A stretch of 35,838 nt of DNA from JBBSHJ01 sp038253135 (GTDB taxonomy: Bacteria; Actinomycetota; Actinomycetes; Mycobacteriales; QHCD01), in contig JBBSHJ010000027.1 in the NCBI GenBank assembly GCA_038253135.1, positions 1 to 35,838 on the forward strand. Direction: 5' to 3'. The position numbers and the translations under genes were made by a program. Every line of letters begins with the position of its first letter. The first letter of the stretch is position 1. Shown in pieces: positions 1 through 7,537 of the stretch. The notes below the pieces were generated by a model. It searched no databases. It had not been told where the DNA came from and saw only the letters and a list, made by a program, of their open reading frames with translations.

Positions 1-186
1 GCCAAGGACGTCTTCGCGTTGCTGTCCCGGTACGACGCGTTCCGTCCGTCGTCGGGCCGCCCGCCGCGGCACGTCTTCGCCGCGACCGGCGACCCGGAAC
101 CGTTTCACCGTCTCGGCCGGCGATTCCACGGGCCCGAGATCGACACCGTGTCGACGGAGCAGGGCCTGGCCAGGCTCGCGCCGTGA
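1..186 (+). CDS. murI: Glutamate racemase, C-terminal 61 residues (partial)
   Basis: Only the last 61 codons are present; the 5' end lies outside the window. The tail reads SSGRPPRHVFAATGDPEPF and then RLGRRFHGPEI, which matches the C-terminus of actinobacterial glutamate racemases, the cytoplasmic enzymes that convert L- to D-glutamate for peptidoglycan. The assignment is supported by the next gene being an Rv1339-like metallo-hydrolase, since murI precedes that gene in Mycobacterium. The TGA stop at 184-186 overlaps a GTG at 183, which opens the first of two short relay frames. The active-site cysteines are not in the visible part, so the call rests on the tail and the context. Confidence 0.78.
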   Translation, partial: AKDVFALLSRYDAFRPSSGRPPRHVFAATGDPEPFHRLGRRFHGPEIDTVSTEQGLARLAP

Positions 187-340
187 GGTTGCGTCGATTG
201 ACGTTGGAGCGAGCATCGGAGGAGCTTGCGACGAGGCGCGCAGTGACGGAGGAGGTCGCGCCGTGAGGTTGCGTCGATTGACGATGGAACGAGCATCGGA
301 GGAGCTTGCGACGAGGCGCGCAGTGACGGAGGAGGTCGCG
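181..340 (+). repeat. 80-bp perfect-period tandem duplication
   Basis: Two copies, 181-260 and 261-340, differ at only about two positions (gttggagcg versus gatggaacg). A third partial copy (ccgtgagattgcg) begins at 341 and forms the start of the next gene. The unit contains the GGAGGAGG ribosome-binding site and the GTGA stop/start junction, so duplication multiplied the translational coupling site between murI and its downstream neighbour. Confidence 0.95.
183..266 (+). CDS. 27-codon relay frame, copy 1
   Basis: A GTG at 183 overlaps the murI stop (GTGA) and opens a 27-residue frame beginning MRLRRLTLERASEE, with TGA at 264-266. Its first residues resemble the start of the downstream hydrolase (MRLRVVGS), as expected if it arose by duplication of that start region. 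It probably serves, if translated, to pass ribosomes on and not as a functional peptide. No homologue is recognised. Confidence 0.4.
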   Translation: MRLRRLTLERASEELATRRAVTEEVAP

Positions 341-346
341 CCGTGA
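263..346 (+). CDS. 27-codon relay frame, copy 2
   Basis: This is the duplicate of the preceding small frame. Its GTG at 263 overlaps the stop of copy 1, and its TGA at 344-346 overlaps the GTG (343) of the hydrolase gene. It differs from copy 1 by one residue (RLTMERAS versus RLTLERAS). Each copy carries GGAGGAGG just before the next GTG. Translation has not been shown; the frame may be only a by-product of the tandem repeat. Confidence 0.4.
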   Translation: MRLRRLTMERASEELATRRAVTEEVAP

Positions 347-1089
347 GATTGCGAGTCGTCGGCAGCACCGGCAGTGTCCCCGGCCCCGACAACCCGGCGT
401 CGTGCTACCTGATCGAGCAGGACGGCGTACGGCTGGTCGTCGACATGGGCTCCGGTGGCTTCGGGGCGCTGCAGCGCTACTGCGATCCCAACGACATCGA
501 CGCCGTCCTCATCACGCACCTGCACGCTGACCATTACCTCGACCTGTGCCCGTACGCCGTCTACCGGCGGCACGGCGGCGACGGCCGGATGCCGCGGCTG
601 CCGGTGCTGGGCCCGGCCGAGACGGAGGCGCGGCTCGGCGCGGCCTACGGCGATCCCGATCCCAAGCGGCTCCGGCAGATCTTCGATTTCGGTGACCTCG
701 CGGCCGGCTCGTGGGACATCGGCCCTTTGCGCGTGACAGCGCGCCGGGTCAAGCATCCGGTGACGGCGTACGCCCTGCGGATCGCGACCGAGACCGCGGC
801 GCTCACATACTCCGGCGACACCGGCCCGTGCGACGCGCTCGTCGACCTGGCCAGCGGCAGCGACCTGCTGCTCGCCGAGGCGACCTTCGCCACCGGCGGC
901 GACCTGCCCACCGACGTGCACATGACCGGCCGCGAGGCGGGGGAGCACGCACGGCGCGCGAAGGCCGGGCGGCTGGTGCTCACCCACATCCCGCCGTGGG
1001 GTGACCGGCGAAAGACGCTCGGTGAGGCCGTCGCGGTGTATCCGGGGCTGGTCGAGCTCGCGGCCGCCGGAGCTGCATACGACATGTAG
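343..1089 (+). CDS. Metallo-beta-lactamase-fold hydrolase, Rv1339-like
   Basis: The 248-residue protein has the zinc motif THLHADH near residues 58-64, a second metal region YSGDTGPCDALVDLA and a late THIPPW histidine. The fold and position match mycobacterial Rv1339, described as an atypical class II cyclic-nucleotide phosphodiesterase; RNase Z-like enzymes are also relatives. It is probably cytoplasmic, as no signal peptide is visible. GTG at 343 is chosen because it overlaps the preceding stop and sits 9 bases after GGAGGAGG. In Mycobacterium the next gene is rph; here rph lies 13 kb downstream. Fold is certain; substrate is inferred. Confidence 0.85.
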   Translation: MRLRVVGSTGSVPGPDNPASCYLIEQDGVRLVVDMGSGGFGALQRYCDPNDIDAVLITHLHADHYLDLCPYAVYRRHGGDGRMPRLPVLGPAETEARLGAAYGDPDPKRLRQIFDFGDLAAGSWDIGPLRVTARRVKHPVTAYALRIATETAALTYSGDTGPCDALVDLASGSDLLLAEATFATGGDLPTDVHMTGREAGEHARRAKAGRLVLTHIPPWGDRRKTLGEAVAVYPGLVELAAAGAAYDM

Positions 1090-1120
1090 CCGCCTTGCGT
1101 GCGCGGTCCTGTTCGGACAC

Positions 1121-1141
1121 TATGTTTGTCATACGACAAAC
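1121..1141 (+). promoter_or_regulatory. Palindromic operator overlapping a -10-like box, upstream of the ThDP enzyme
   Basis: GTTTGTC-ATAC-GACAAAC (1124-1141) is a perfect 7-bp inverted repeat with a 4-base centre. It is preceded by TAT at 1121-1123, so TATGTT can serve as a -10 hexamer overlapping the left arm. A near-identical arrangement occurs upstream of the short-chain dehydrogenase at 12500-12515. The geometry fits a MarR-family dimer repressing by blocking the promoter; the regulator at 12573-13049 is the obvious candidate. Confidence 0.65.
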
Positions 1142-1231
1142 TTTCAAAGGTGATCGCAAAGCGTTCGTCGCTGCAGGATGTGCGGTTGCGGCCCTCACGG
1201 ATCTACGCGGCAACGAATGGAGAGGACATCG

Positions 1232-3034
1232 ATGGGACAGACGGCCGGGGATTACCTGTGTGAGCGGCTGATCGAATGGGGCGTCTCGACGATCTACGGA
1301 TTCCCCGGCGATGGCATCAACGGGATCCTGGGCGCGCTGCGCGAGCACCAGGACCAGTTGCTCTTCGTGCAGACGCGCCACGAGGAGATGGCCGCGTTCA
1401 TGGCCTGCGGACACGCCAAGTACACCGGCGAGGTCGGTGTGTGCATGGCAACCTCGGGACCGGGCGCGATTCACCTGCTCAACGGTTTGTACGACGCCAA
1501 GCTCGATCACCAGCCCGTCGTCGCGATCGTCGGGCAGACCTTCGTGCGGGCGATGGGCGGCAGCTTCCAGCAGGAGGTGAATCTGCTACAGCTCTACAGC
1601 GACGTCGCCGGGGCCTTTCACGAGCAGGTCAACGAGCCGGGCAGCGTCCGGCACATCCTCGACCGTGCGCTGCGCACCGCACAGGCCGAGCGCACCGTGA
1701 CGGCTGTGATCATCCCGGCCGACGTGCAGGAAATGGACGCGGTCAGCGAGCAGCCGAAAGCGACGCACACCGTGCACTCCGGGGCCGGATACTGGCCCGG
1801 TCGTCAGATCCCGACGCAACGCGACCTGCAGGCCGCCGCCGACCTGTTGAATGCGGGCGAGCGGGTGGCGATGCTCGTCGGCGCCGGCGCGCTGCACGCG
1901 ACCGACGAGGTGCTCGCGGTCGCGGACACTCTCGGCGCGGGGGTGGCCAAGGCCCTGCTCGGCAAGGCGGTCGTGCCCGATGACGTGCCGTATTGCACCG
2001 GCTCGATCGGGCTGCTGGGCACCAAGCCCAGCTGGGACATGATGCAGGACTGCGACACGCTGCTCATGGTCGGCTCCTCCTTCCCGTATTCGGAATTCCT
2101 GCCGACGACCGGGCAGGCCAAGGGCATTCAGATCGACCTGTCCGGGCGGATGCTGTCGATCCGATATCCGATGGATCTGGCCCTGATCGGTGACAGCAAG
2201 CAGAGCCTGGCCGAATTGTTGCCGCTGCTCGAACGCAAAGAGGACCGGTCCTGGCAGGAGACGATCAGCACGAACGTCACCCAGTGGTGGCAGCTGATGG
2301 ATGACCGGTCCCAGCCCGCGGACGTGGAGCGTGATCGCCCTCGGGTCCGCCCGCAGGCGCTGTTTGCGGAGCTGTCTCGGCAACTGCCCGACAATGCCGT
2401 GCTTTCCAGCGACTCCGGATCGGCCGCGAACTGGTATGCCCGTCACATCAAGATCCGTCGCGGGATGAAGGCATCATTGTCCGGAAACCTGGCCACCATG
2501 GTGCCCGGCGTGCCCTACGCGATCGCGGCGAAATTCGCCTTTCCCGACCGCGTCGCGGTGGCGATGGTCGGAGACGGCGCGATGCAGATGGGCGGAATGG
2601 CCGAAATGTTGACCGCCGCGAAGTATTACCGGACGTGGGCCGATCCCCGGCTGGTGGTCCTGGTCCTGAACAACGAGGATCTCAACCAGGTCACCTGGGA
2701 GCAGCGGGCGATGACCGGTAATCCCAAGTTCGACGCATCCCAGGACATCCCCTACGTTCCGTACCACGCCTGGGCCGACATGATCGGGCTAAAGGGAATT
2801 AAGGTCGAGCATTCGTCCCAGATCGCCGGTGCGTGGCGGGAAGCATTTGCGGCCGACCGGCCGGTGATCATCGACGCGATGAGCGATCCCGAGGAGCCAC
2901 CCATCCCGCCGCACATCACCTTTGAGCAGATGAAGGCCATGACCAGCTCGGTGCTCCGCGATCCGAAGGCAGGCCTTCCGGGTGCTCTCTCGGCCGCCCG
3001 GGAATTCGCCCACGAGCTCCTGCCGGGACGGTGA
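1232..3034 (+). CDS. Thiamine-diphosphate enzyme, pyruvate-oxidase (PoxB) type
   Basis: The 600-residue protein has the full ThDP-enzyme plan: N-terminal PYR domain with YGFPGDGING and the proton-relay glutamate in TRHEEM (E51), a central FAD/ADP-binding-type domain, and a C-terminal PP domain with VGDGAMQMGG (near residue 447) and NNEDLNQV for magnesium-diphosphate binding. It resembles pyruvate:quinone oxidoreductase more than acetolactate synthase, but substrate is not certain. ATG at 1232 is chosen over upstream in-frame starts because GGAGAGG lies 6 bases before it. It is the first gene of a six-gene rightward operon and lies behind the operator at 1124-1141. Likely role: oxidative decarboxylation of pyruvate or another 2-oxoacid, with electrons to flavin and quinone. 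Confidence 0.85.
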   Translation: MGQTAGDYLCERLIEWGVSTIYGFPGDGINGILGALREHQDQLLFVQTRHEEMAAFMACGHAKYTGEVGVCMATSGPGAIHLLNGLYDAKLDHQPVVAIVGQTFVRAMGGSFQQEVNLLQLYSDVAGAFHEQVNEPGSVRHILDRALRTAQAERTVTAVIIPADVQEMDAVSEQPKATHTVHSGAGYWPGRQIPTQRDLQAAADLLNAGERVAMLVGAGALHATDEVLAVADTLGAGVAKALLGKAVVPDDVPYCTGSIGLLGTKPSWDMMQDCDTLLMVGSSFPYSEFLPTTGQAKGIQIDLSGRMLSIRYPMDLALIGDSKQSLAELLPLLERKEDRSWQETISTNVTQWWQLMDDRSQPADVERDRPRVRPQALFAELSRQLPDNAVLSSDSGSAANWYARHIKIRRGMKASLSGNLATMVPGVPYAIAAKFAFPDRVAVAMVGDGAMQMGGMAEMLTAAKYYRTWADPRLVVLVLNNEDLNQVTWEQRAMTGNPKFDASQDIPYVPYHAWADMIGLKGIKVEHSSQIAGAWREAFAADRPVIIDAMSDPEEPPIPPHITFEQMKAMTSSVLRDPKAGLPGALSAAREFAHELLPGR

Positions 3035-3036
3035 TC

Positions 3037-3522
3037 ATGAGGGCACGAAAGGCGGTCGCGGGGCCTGACACGCACGGTACGGTGGCCGGCCTGGAGCACG
3101 CGGTCGACCGGATGCTGGCCAACGTCGAGCACGGCCGCTTCGAGCGCGCGCTGTCCGGGCTGACCGCCGTCGCCGCGCTGGTGACCGGGGCCGAGGTCTA
3201 TCTGGAGCACTACAAGGCCAGCTTCGGCAACAAGGTGATGTGGAGCCCCGTCGTGGTCACCCCGCCGCTGGTGGTGGCGGCCGTCGGCGGGGTCTTCAGC
3301 AAACGCTGGGCCAAGACCGCACTGCCGATCAGCTCGGCCATCTTCGCCCTCGACGGCCTGGCTGGGGAGTATTTTCACGCCCGCGGCGTGGCCCGCAAAC
3401 CGGGCGGCTGGGCGATGGCGTCGTACAACCTGCCGATGGGACCGCCGATCTCCGCGCCCGGACTGATGGCCATGGTCGGTGGCATGGGCCTCTTGGCCGC
3501 CGTGCTCCGCCGAGAGAGATAG
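3037..3522 (+). CDS. Small membrane protein of the redox operon
   Basis: This 161-residue protein starts 2 bases after the ThDP enzyme stop, with GGGACGG upstream. It has about three to four hydrophobic stretches: around ALSGLTAVAALVTGAE, SPVVVTPPLVVAAVGGVF, a moderately hydrophobic AKTALPISSAIFALDGLAG, and a C-terminal APGLMAMVGGMGLLAAV. Similar small membrane proteins occur beside gluconate-2-dehydrogenase-like genes, so it may anchor the flavoprotein complex. No catalytic motif or cofactor ligand set is recognised. Confidence 0.7.
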   Translation: MRARKAVAGPDTHGTVAGLEHAVDRMLANVEHGRFERALSGLTAVAALVTGAEVYLEHYKASFGNKVMWSPVVVTPPLVVAAVGGVFSKRWAKTALPISSAIFALDGLAGEYFHARGVARKPGGWAMASYNLPMGPPISAPGLMAMVGGMGLLAAVLRRER

Positions 3523-3534
3523 GAAAGGCGCGAG

Positions 3535-4275
3535 GTGCCCGATTTCCGCGACGCGACCCACCTCCCGAACCTGCGAGCGGGCCGGCAACCGCCCCACCCG
3601 AGCTGGCTGCCCCGACAGCAGGCCGGCGTCACGCCGCAGATGATCGGTCGATACCCCGACTACGACGTCCTCGCCGCGAGCGACACGTGGGACCAGGCCA
3701 CGCGGCGCGTCGTCCTCGCGCGGCTGGATCCGCCCGGGCCGATGCGCTTTTTTGCCGCCGAGCAGGAGCCGACCCTGCGCGCCTTCTGCGACACCGTTCT
3801 GGCCCAGGATGACGAGCCGCGGGTACCGGTCGCGGAGTTCGTCGACGCGAAACTCGCCGCGGGCCGGCTGGACGGCTATCAGTACGCCGACATGCCCGAT
3901 GACCGCGACACCTGGACGATCGTGCTCCGCGGCCTGGACCACACCGCGCACTCCCGCTACGGCAAGGCCGACTTCGCCGCGGCCGAGCCGGCCACCGCCG
4001 AGGCGATCGTGGACGAGTTCGCCCACGGACGGCTGGCCGAAGGCCCGTGGGAGCAGCTGAACGTCCCGCGCGCGTGGGCGGTCTGCCTGCGATCGATCCT
4101 GGCCGGCTTCTACTCCCATCCGTGGGCCTGGAACGAGATCGGCTTCGGCGGCCCGGCCTACCCGCGCGGCTTCATGCGCCTCGGCCCGCTCAGCACGACC
4201 GAACCCTTCGAGAAGCACGGCGCCACGGACGAAGACCCGGTCCGTGCCGTGCGGAACGGCCTCGGCCATGGGTGA
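3535..4275 (+). CDS. Gluconate 2-dehydrogenase subunit 3-like protein
   Basis: The 246-residue protein has the features of the gluconate_2-dh3 family: an EQEPTLRAFCDTVL region, a helical middle and the signature YSHPWAWNEIGFGGPAYPRGF near residues 190-210. In characterised enzymes this subunit partners a GMC flavoprotein. Unlike the proteobacterial periplasmic subunit, no Tat or Sec signal is visible here, which suggests a cytoplasmic complex. GTG at 3535 follows GGAAAGG. Its last codons overlap the start of the GMC gene by 8 bases, consistent with coupled translation and a two-subunit enzyme. Confidence 0.85.
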   Translation: MPDFRDATHLPNLRAGRQPPHPSWLPRQQAGVTPQMIGRYPDYDVLAASDTWDQATRRVVLARLDPPGPMRFFAAEQEPTLRAFCDTVLAQDDEPRVPVAEFVDAKLAAGRLDGYQYADMPDDRDTWTIVLRGLDHTAHSRYGKADFAAAEPATAEAIVDEFAHGRLAEGPWEQLNVPRAWAVCLRSILAGFYSHPWAWNEIGFGGPAYPRGFMRLGPLSTTEPFEKHGATDEDPVRAVRNGLGHG

Positions 4276-5980
4276 GCGCCTGCGTGGCCTGCTCAAGGGC
4301 GCGGTCGGCCCGGCGGACAACGACTCGCGCTACCTGCTCGACGTACATTCCCGGGAGCTACCTGGCGAGGACACGATGCGCCGCTACCCGCCCAGCGAGG
4401 AGGTGGACCTGGTCATCGTCGGCGCGGGCGCCGGCGGCTCGGTGCTCGCGCAACGCCTCGCCCGGCACGGCTGGACGATCGTCATCCTCGAGGCCGGGCC
4501 GTTCTGGCATCCCGACGAGGACTGGGTCAGCGACGAAGCCGGCTCGCACGCGCTGTACTGGACGCAGAAACGGATCATCGGCGGCGACGATCCGATCGAG
4601 CTGGGCAAGAACAACTCCGGCCGCGGGGTCGGCGGGTCCATGGTGCACTACGCCGGCTACACACCGCGGTTCCACCCGTCGGACTTCCGGACCCGCACCG
4701 AGGACGGGGTGGGCGCGGACTGGCCCATCGGCTATGCGGACATCCGCCCGCACTACGAACAGGTGGAGCGCGAGCTGCCGGTCGCCGGGCAGAACTGGCC
4801 CTGGGGCTACCCGCACCGCTACCCATTCTCCCCGCACCCGGTCTCCGGCGCGGCGGCCACGCTATGGAAGGGCGCGCGCCGGCTGGGCATCGAGATGCGG
4901 GCCGGCCCGGTCGGCATCGTCAACGGCACCTTCGGCAACCGGCCGCATTGCATCTACCGCGGCTACTGCCTGCAGGGCTGCAAGGTCAACGCCAAGGCCA
5001 GCCCGTATGTCACGCACCTGCCCGACGCGCTGGCCCACGCCGTGGAGATCCGGGCCAATTGCATGGCCGCGCGGGTCGAGATCGACGACGCCACCGGCAA
5101 GGCGATCGGGGTGGTCTACCACGCGGAGATCGGCGGCGCCGAGCACCTGCAACGGGCCCGGTTCGTCGCCGTCGCCGGCTACTCGATCGAAACGCCGCGG
5201 CTGCTGCTCAACTCCACGTCGCGGCGTTTCCCGCACGGCCTGGGCAACAACGAGGACCAGGTGGGGCGCTACGTCATGGTCCAGGGGGCGAGCCAGACCG
5301 CCGGGCGCTTCCCGGACGAGCTCCGGATGTATAAGGCGCCACCGCCGGAAGTGTCCTCGGAGCAGTTCTACGAAACCGACGCGGGGCGGGGGTTCGCCCG
5401 CGGATTCTCCATCCAGACCGTGTCTCCCTTGCCGATCGGCTGGGCCGAGCACGTGCTCGCCGACGGCCACTGGGGCCGGGCGATGCGCGAATACATGCGC
5501 GACTACAACCACTGGAGCACGATCGGGGTGCTCAACGAGCTGCTGGCCCGCCCGGACAACCGCATCACCGTCGCGGACGAAAAGGACCCTTACGGCCTCC
5601 CGGTCGCCCGGATGGACTACTCGCTAGATGACAACGACAGGGCCAATGTCGCCTACTCGACCAAGGTCATCACCGACATCCTGCATGCTGCCGGAGCGCA
5701 GGACGTGCTGACGATCCACCGCTACGCGCATCTCGTCGGCGGCGGCCGGATGGGCACCAGCCCGGACAACAGCGTGATCGACGCCAACCAGCGCAGTTGG
5801 GCCGTGCCCAACCTGTTTCTCGCCGACGGCTCGGTCTGCCCCACCCAGGGCTCCGCCAACCCCGCTCTGACAATCATGGCCCTGGCTTCCCGGCTGGCCG
5901 CGCGGATGGCCAGCGGCGCGGCCATGGATGACGACCCCGCCGCGCGCAGCGGCTCGGCCGCGCGCGCACCCGTCGGATAG
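4268..5980 (+). CDS. GMC-family FAD oxidoreductase (sugar/alcohol dehydrogenase type)
   Basis: The 570-residue flavoprotein has the dinucleotide-binding motif VIVGAGAGGSVLAQRL at residues 50-65, an N-terminal GMC segment GRGVGGSMVHYAGY, and the C-terminal FAD/active-site block HLVGGGRMGTSPDN and GSANPALTIMALA. The CIYRGYCLQGC segment is typical of the gluconate-2-dehydrogenase flavoprotein branch. ATG at 4268 is preferred because it overlaps the end of the subunit-3 gene; an upstream GTG at 4244 would overlap it more. No export signal is visible. Together with subunit 3 it probably oxidises a sugar or sugar acid and hands electrons to a membrane acceptor; the next gene, a cytochrome b fusion, is a candidate acceptor. 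Substrate unknown. Confidence 0.88.
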   Translation: MGERLRGLLKGAVGPADNDSRYLLDVHSRELPGEDTMRRYPPSEEVDLVIVGAGAGGSVLAQRLARHGWTIVILEAGPFWHPDEDWVSDEAGSHALYWTQKRIIGGDDPIELGKNNSGRGVGGSMVHYAGYTPRFHPSDFRTRTEDGVGADWPIGYADIRPHYEQVERELPVAGQNWPWGYPHRYPFSPHPVSGAAATLWKGARRLGIEMRAGPVGIVNGTFGNRPHCIYRGYCLQGCKVNAKASPYVTHLPDALAHAVEIRANCMAARVEIDDATGKAIGVVYHAEIGGAEHLQRARFVAVAGYSIETPRLLLNSTSRRFPHGLGNNEDQVGRYVMVQGASQTAGRFPDELRMYKAPPPEVSSEQFYETDAGRGFARGFSIQTVSPLPIGWAEHVLADGHWGRAMREYMRDYNHWSTIGVLNELLARPDNRITVADEKDPYGLPVARMDYSLDDNDRANVAYSTKVITDILHAAGAQDVLTIHRYAHLVGGGRMGTSPDNSVIDANQRSWAVPNLFLADGSVCPTQGSANPALTIMALASRLAARMASGAAMDDDPAARSGSAARAPVG

Positions 5981-5988
5981 CAGCGCCG

Positions 5989-7479
5989 ATGCCCGGCTAC
6001 TTCCCGTGGTGGATCGTGATCACCCACTTCCTGAATGTCTTCTTCATGGTGCTGCTCTTTCGCAGTGGGCTGGAGGTGCTCTCGGCGTTCCCGAAGTTGC
6101 ACTGGCACGACGACTGCCCGCCGGGGCGGGAGTGGTTGCGGCTTTCGAAGAAAACGTACGCCGCCGACTCTCGTAAGCCGTGGACCTCGCTGGACGAAGA
6201 GGAATCCTGGTCTCCGCTGATCGCACTGCCCGGGAGGAAGAACCTGGGCCTCGGGCGGCACTGGCATTTCATGACCGTCCAATTCTGGATCCTCACCGGC
6301 GCCGTCTATGTCGCGATGATATTCGCCAGCGGCTACTGGCACTACCTCGTCCCGAACAGCTGGCAGCTCGTCCCCGACTCGATCCGCTCGATCGGCAGCT
6401 ATCTGCATTTCCACATCCCCGAGACGATCCCTGGCCAGCCCTTCGAGCCGGCGCAGAAGCTGGCCTATTTCGTGGTGATATTCCTGCTGGCGCCGTTGCA
6501 GATCGCCACCGGCGCGGCTATGTCGCCGTCGGTGCTCGCCCGGTTTCCCTGGTACGGACGGCTTTTCGGTGGCAAACAAGGCGCCCGCAGCCTGCATTTC
6601 CTCGGCCTGTGTGCCTTCGCCGCATTTATCGTGGTGCACGTGGCCATGGTGATCGTGCACGGCGTACCGCACGAATTCGCCGCCATCGTGCTCGGCGGCT
6701 ATGGCCACGACACGACCCTGGCCCTGGCGATCGGGCTCACCGGGCTTTTTCTGATCGTCGTCTTCCACGTCGTGATCACGTGGTTCTCGCTGCGGCACAA
6801 GCGCACCACCCAACGACTGCTCGGAGTGGCGGTCAACCCGTTCGAGCGCACGATCTCCCGCAGCTTCACCTCGCGGGAGCATTACCGCCGCAAGCACATC
6901 TCGCCCTATTTCCGGGTCAACGGGTATCCGCCGACCGACGCCGACTATCAGGAGCTCGTCGCCGCGCGGTTCCGCACGTACCGGTTGCCGATCGGCGGGC
7001 TCGTCGAGCATCCCGTGACACTCTCTCTCGCCGAGCTGCGCGGGCTCGGCGAGAAGACCCAGATCACCAAGCACAACTGCATCCAGGGCTGGACCGCGGT
7101 CGCCGAATGGGGCGGCGTGCCCCTGGCCCGCATCCTCGACCTCGTCCACCCCACGGCGACGGCCAAGCACATCGTCTTCTATGCCTTCGACGACAAAGGC
7201 CTGACCGAGGGCGACGGGCGATACGGATACTTCTACGGCAGCATCCCGCTCCATCTGGCCAGCAAACCGCACTCGATCCTCGCCCTGGAGATGAACGGGG
7301 CCCCCCTGCCGATCGAGCACGGCGCCCCGGTCCGGCTCCGGGTCGAGACCCAGCTCGGTTTCAAGATGGTGAAGTGGATCAAGGCGATCGAGTTCGTCGC
7401 CGACACCGCTGACATCGGGATGGGACAGGGTGGCTGGCGCGAGGACCAGCAGTACTACGCCAATGCGGCCGGCATCTAG
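5989..7479 (+). CDS. Cytochrome b561-like membrane domain fused to a sulfite-oxidase-type molybdopterin domain
   Basis: The 496-residue protein has two parts. Residues 1-270 contain about five hydrophobic segments with histidines suited to b-haem ligation (for example in SLHFLGLCAFAAFIVVHVAM and LIVVFHVVITW). Residues 300-490 form an Oxidored_molyb domain with the molybdenum-ligand cysteine in KHNCIQGWTAV (C364) and a late FKMVKWIKAIEF. It resembles a YedZ-YedY pair in one chain. Loops after TM3 (GGKQGARS) and TM5 (LRHKRTTQR) are positively charged, so by the positive-inside rule the molybdopterin domain faces the cytoplasm. It starts 8 bases after the GMC gene and likely carries its electrons to quinone. 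Substrate unknown. Confidence 0.85.
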   Translation: MPGYFPWWIVITHFLNVFFMVLLFRSGLEVLSAFPKLHWHDDCPPGREWLRLSKKTYAADSRKPWTSLDEEESWSPLIALPGRKNLGLGRHWHFMTVQFWILTGAVYVAMIFASGYWHYLVPNSWQLVPDSIRSIGSYLHFHIPETIPGQPFEPAQKLAYFVVIFLLAPLQIATGAAMSPSVLARFPWYGRLFGGKQGARSLHFLGLCAFAAFIVVHVAMVIVHGVPHEFAAIVLGGYGHDTTLALAIGLTGLFLIVVFHVVITWFSLRHKRTTQRLLGVAVNPFERTISRSFTSREHYRRKHISPYFRVNGYPPTDADYQELVAARFRTYRLPIGGLVEHPVTLSLAELRGLGEKTQITKHNCIQGWTAVAEWGGVPLARILDLVHPTATAKHIVFYAFDDKGLTEGDGRYGYFYGSIPLHLASKPHSILALEMNGAPLPIEHGAPVRLRVETQLGFKMVKWIKAIEFVADTADIGMGQGGWREDQQYYANAAGI

Positions 7480-7537
7480 CTGGCCGGCGTACCACCACTC
7501 CGACAGTGCACACCTGACCGAAACCGGAGGCAGTACC

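Noticed and set aside
181..340. CRISPR or other spaced repeat array
   Set aside because: The two 80-bp units are directly adjacent with no spacers; no cas genes and no other repeat array were seen in the window.
2752..4320. Long minus-strand open frame of 522 codons opposite the redox operon
   Set aside because: It mirrors strongly supported plus-strand genes; composition is that of an antisense GC-rich frame (Arg/Gly/His-rich) without motifs.
4047..5627. Plus-strand open frame of 526 codons overlapping the GMC gene
   Set aside because: Arg/Ser/Thr/Pro-rich shadow in a second frame; the GMC frame carries all family motifs.
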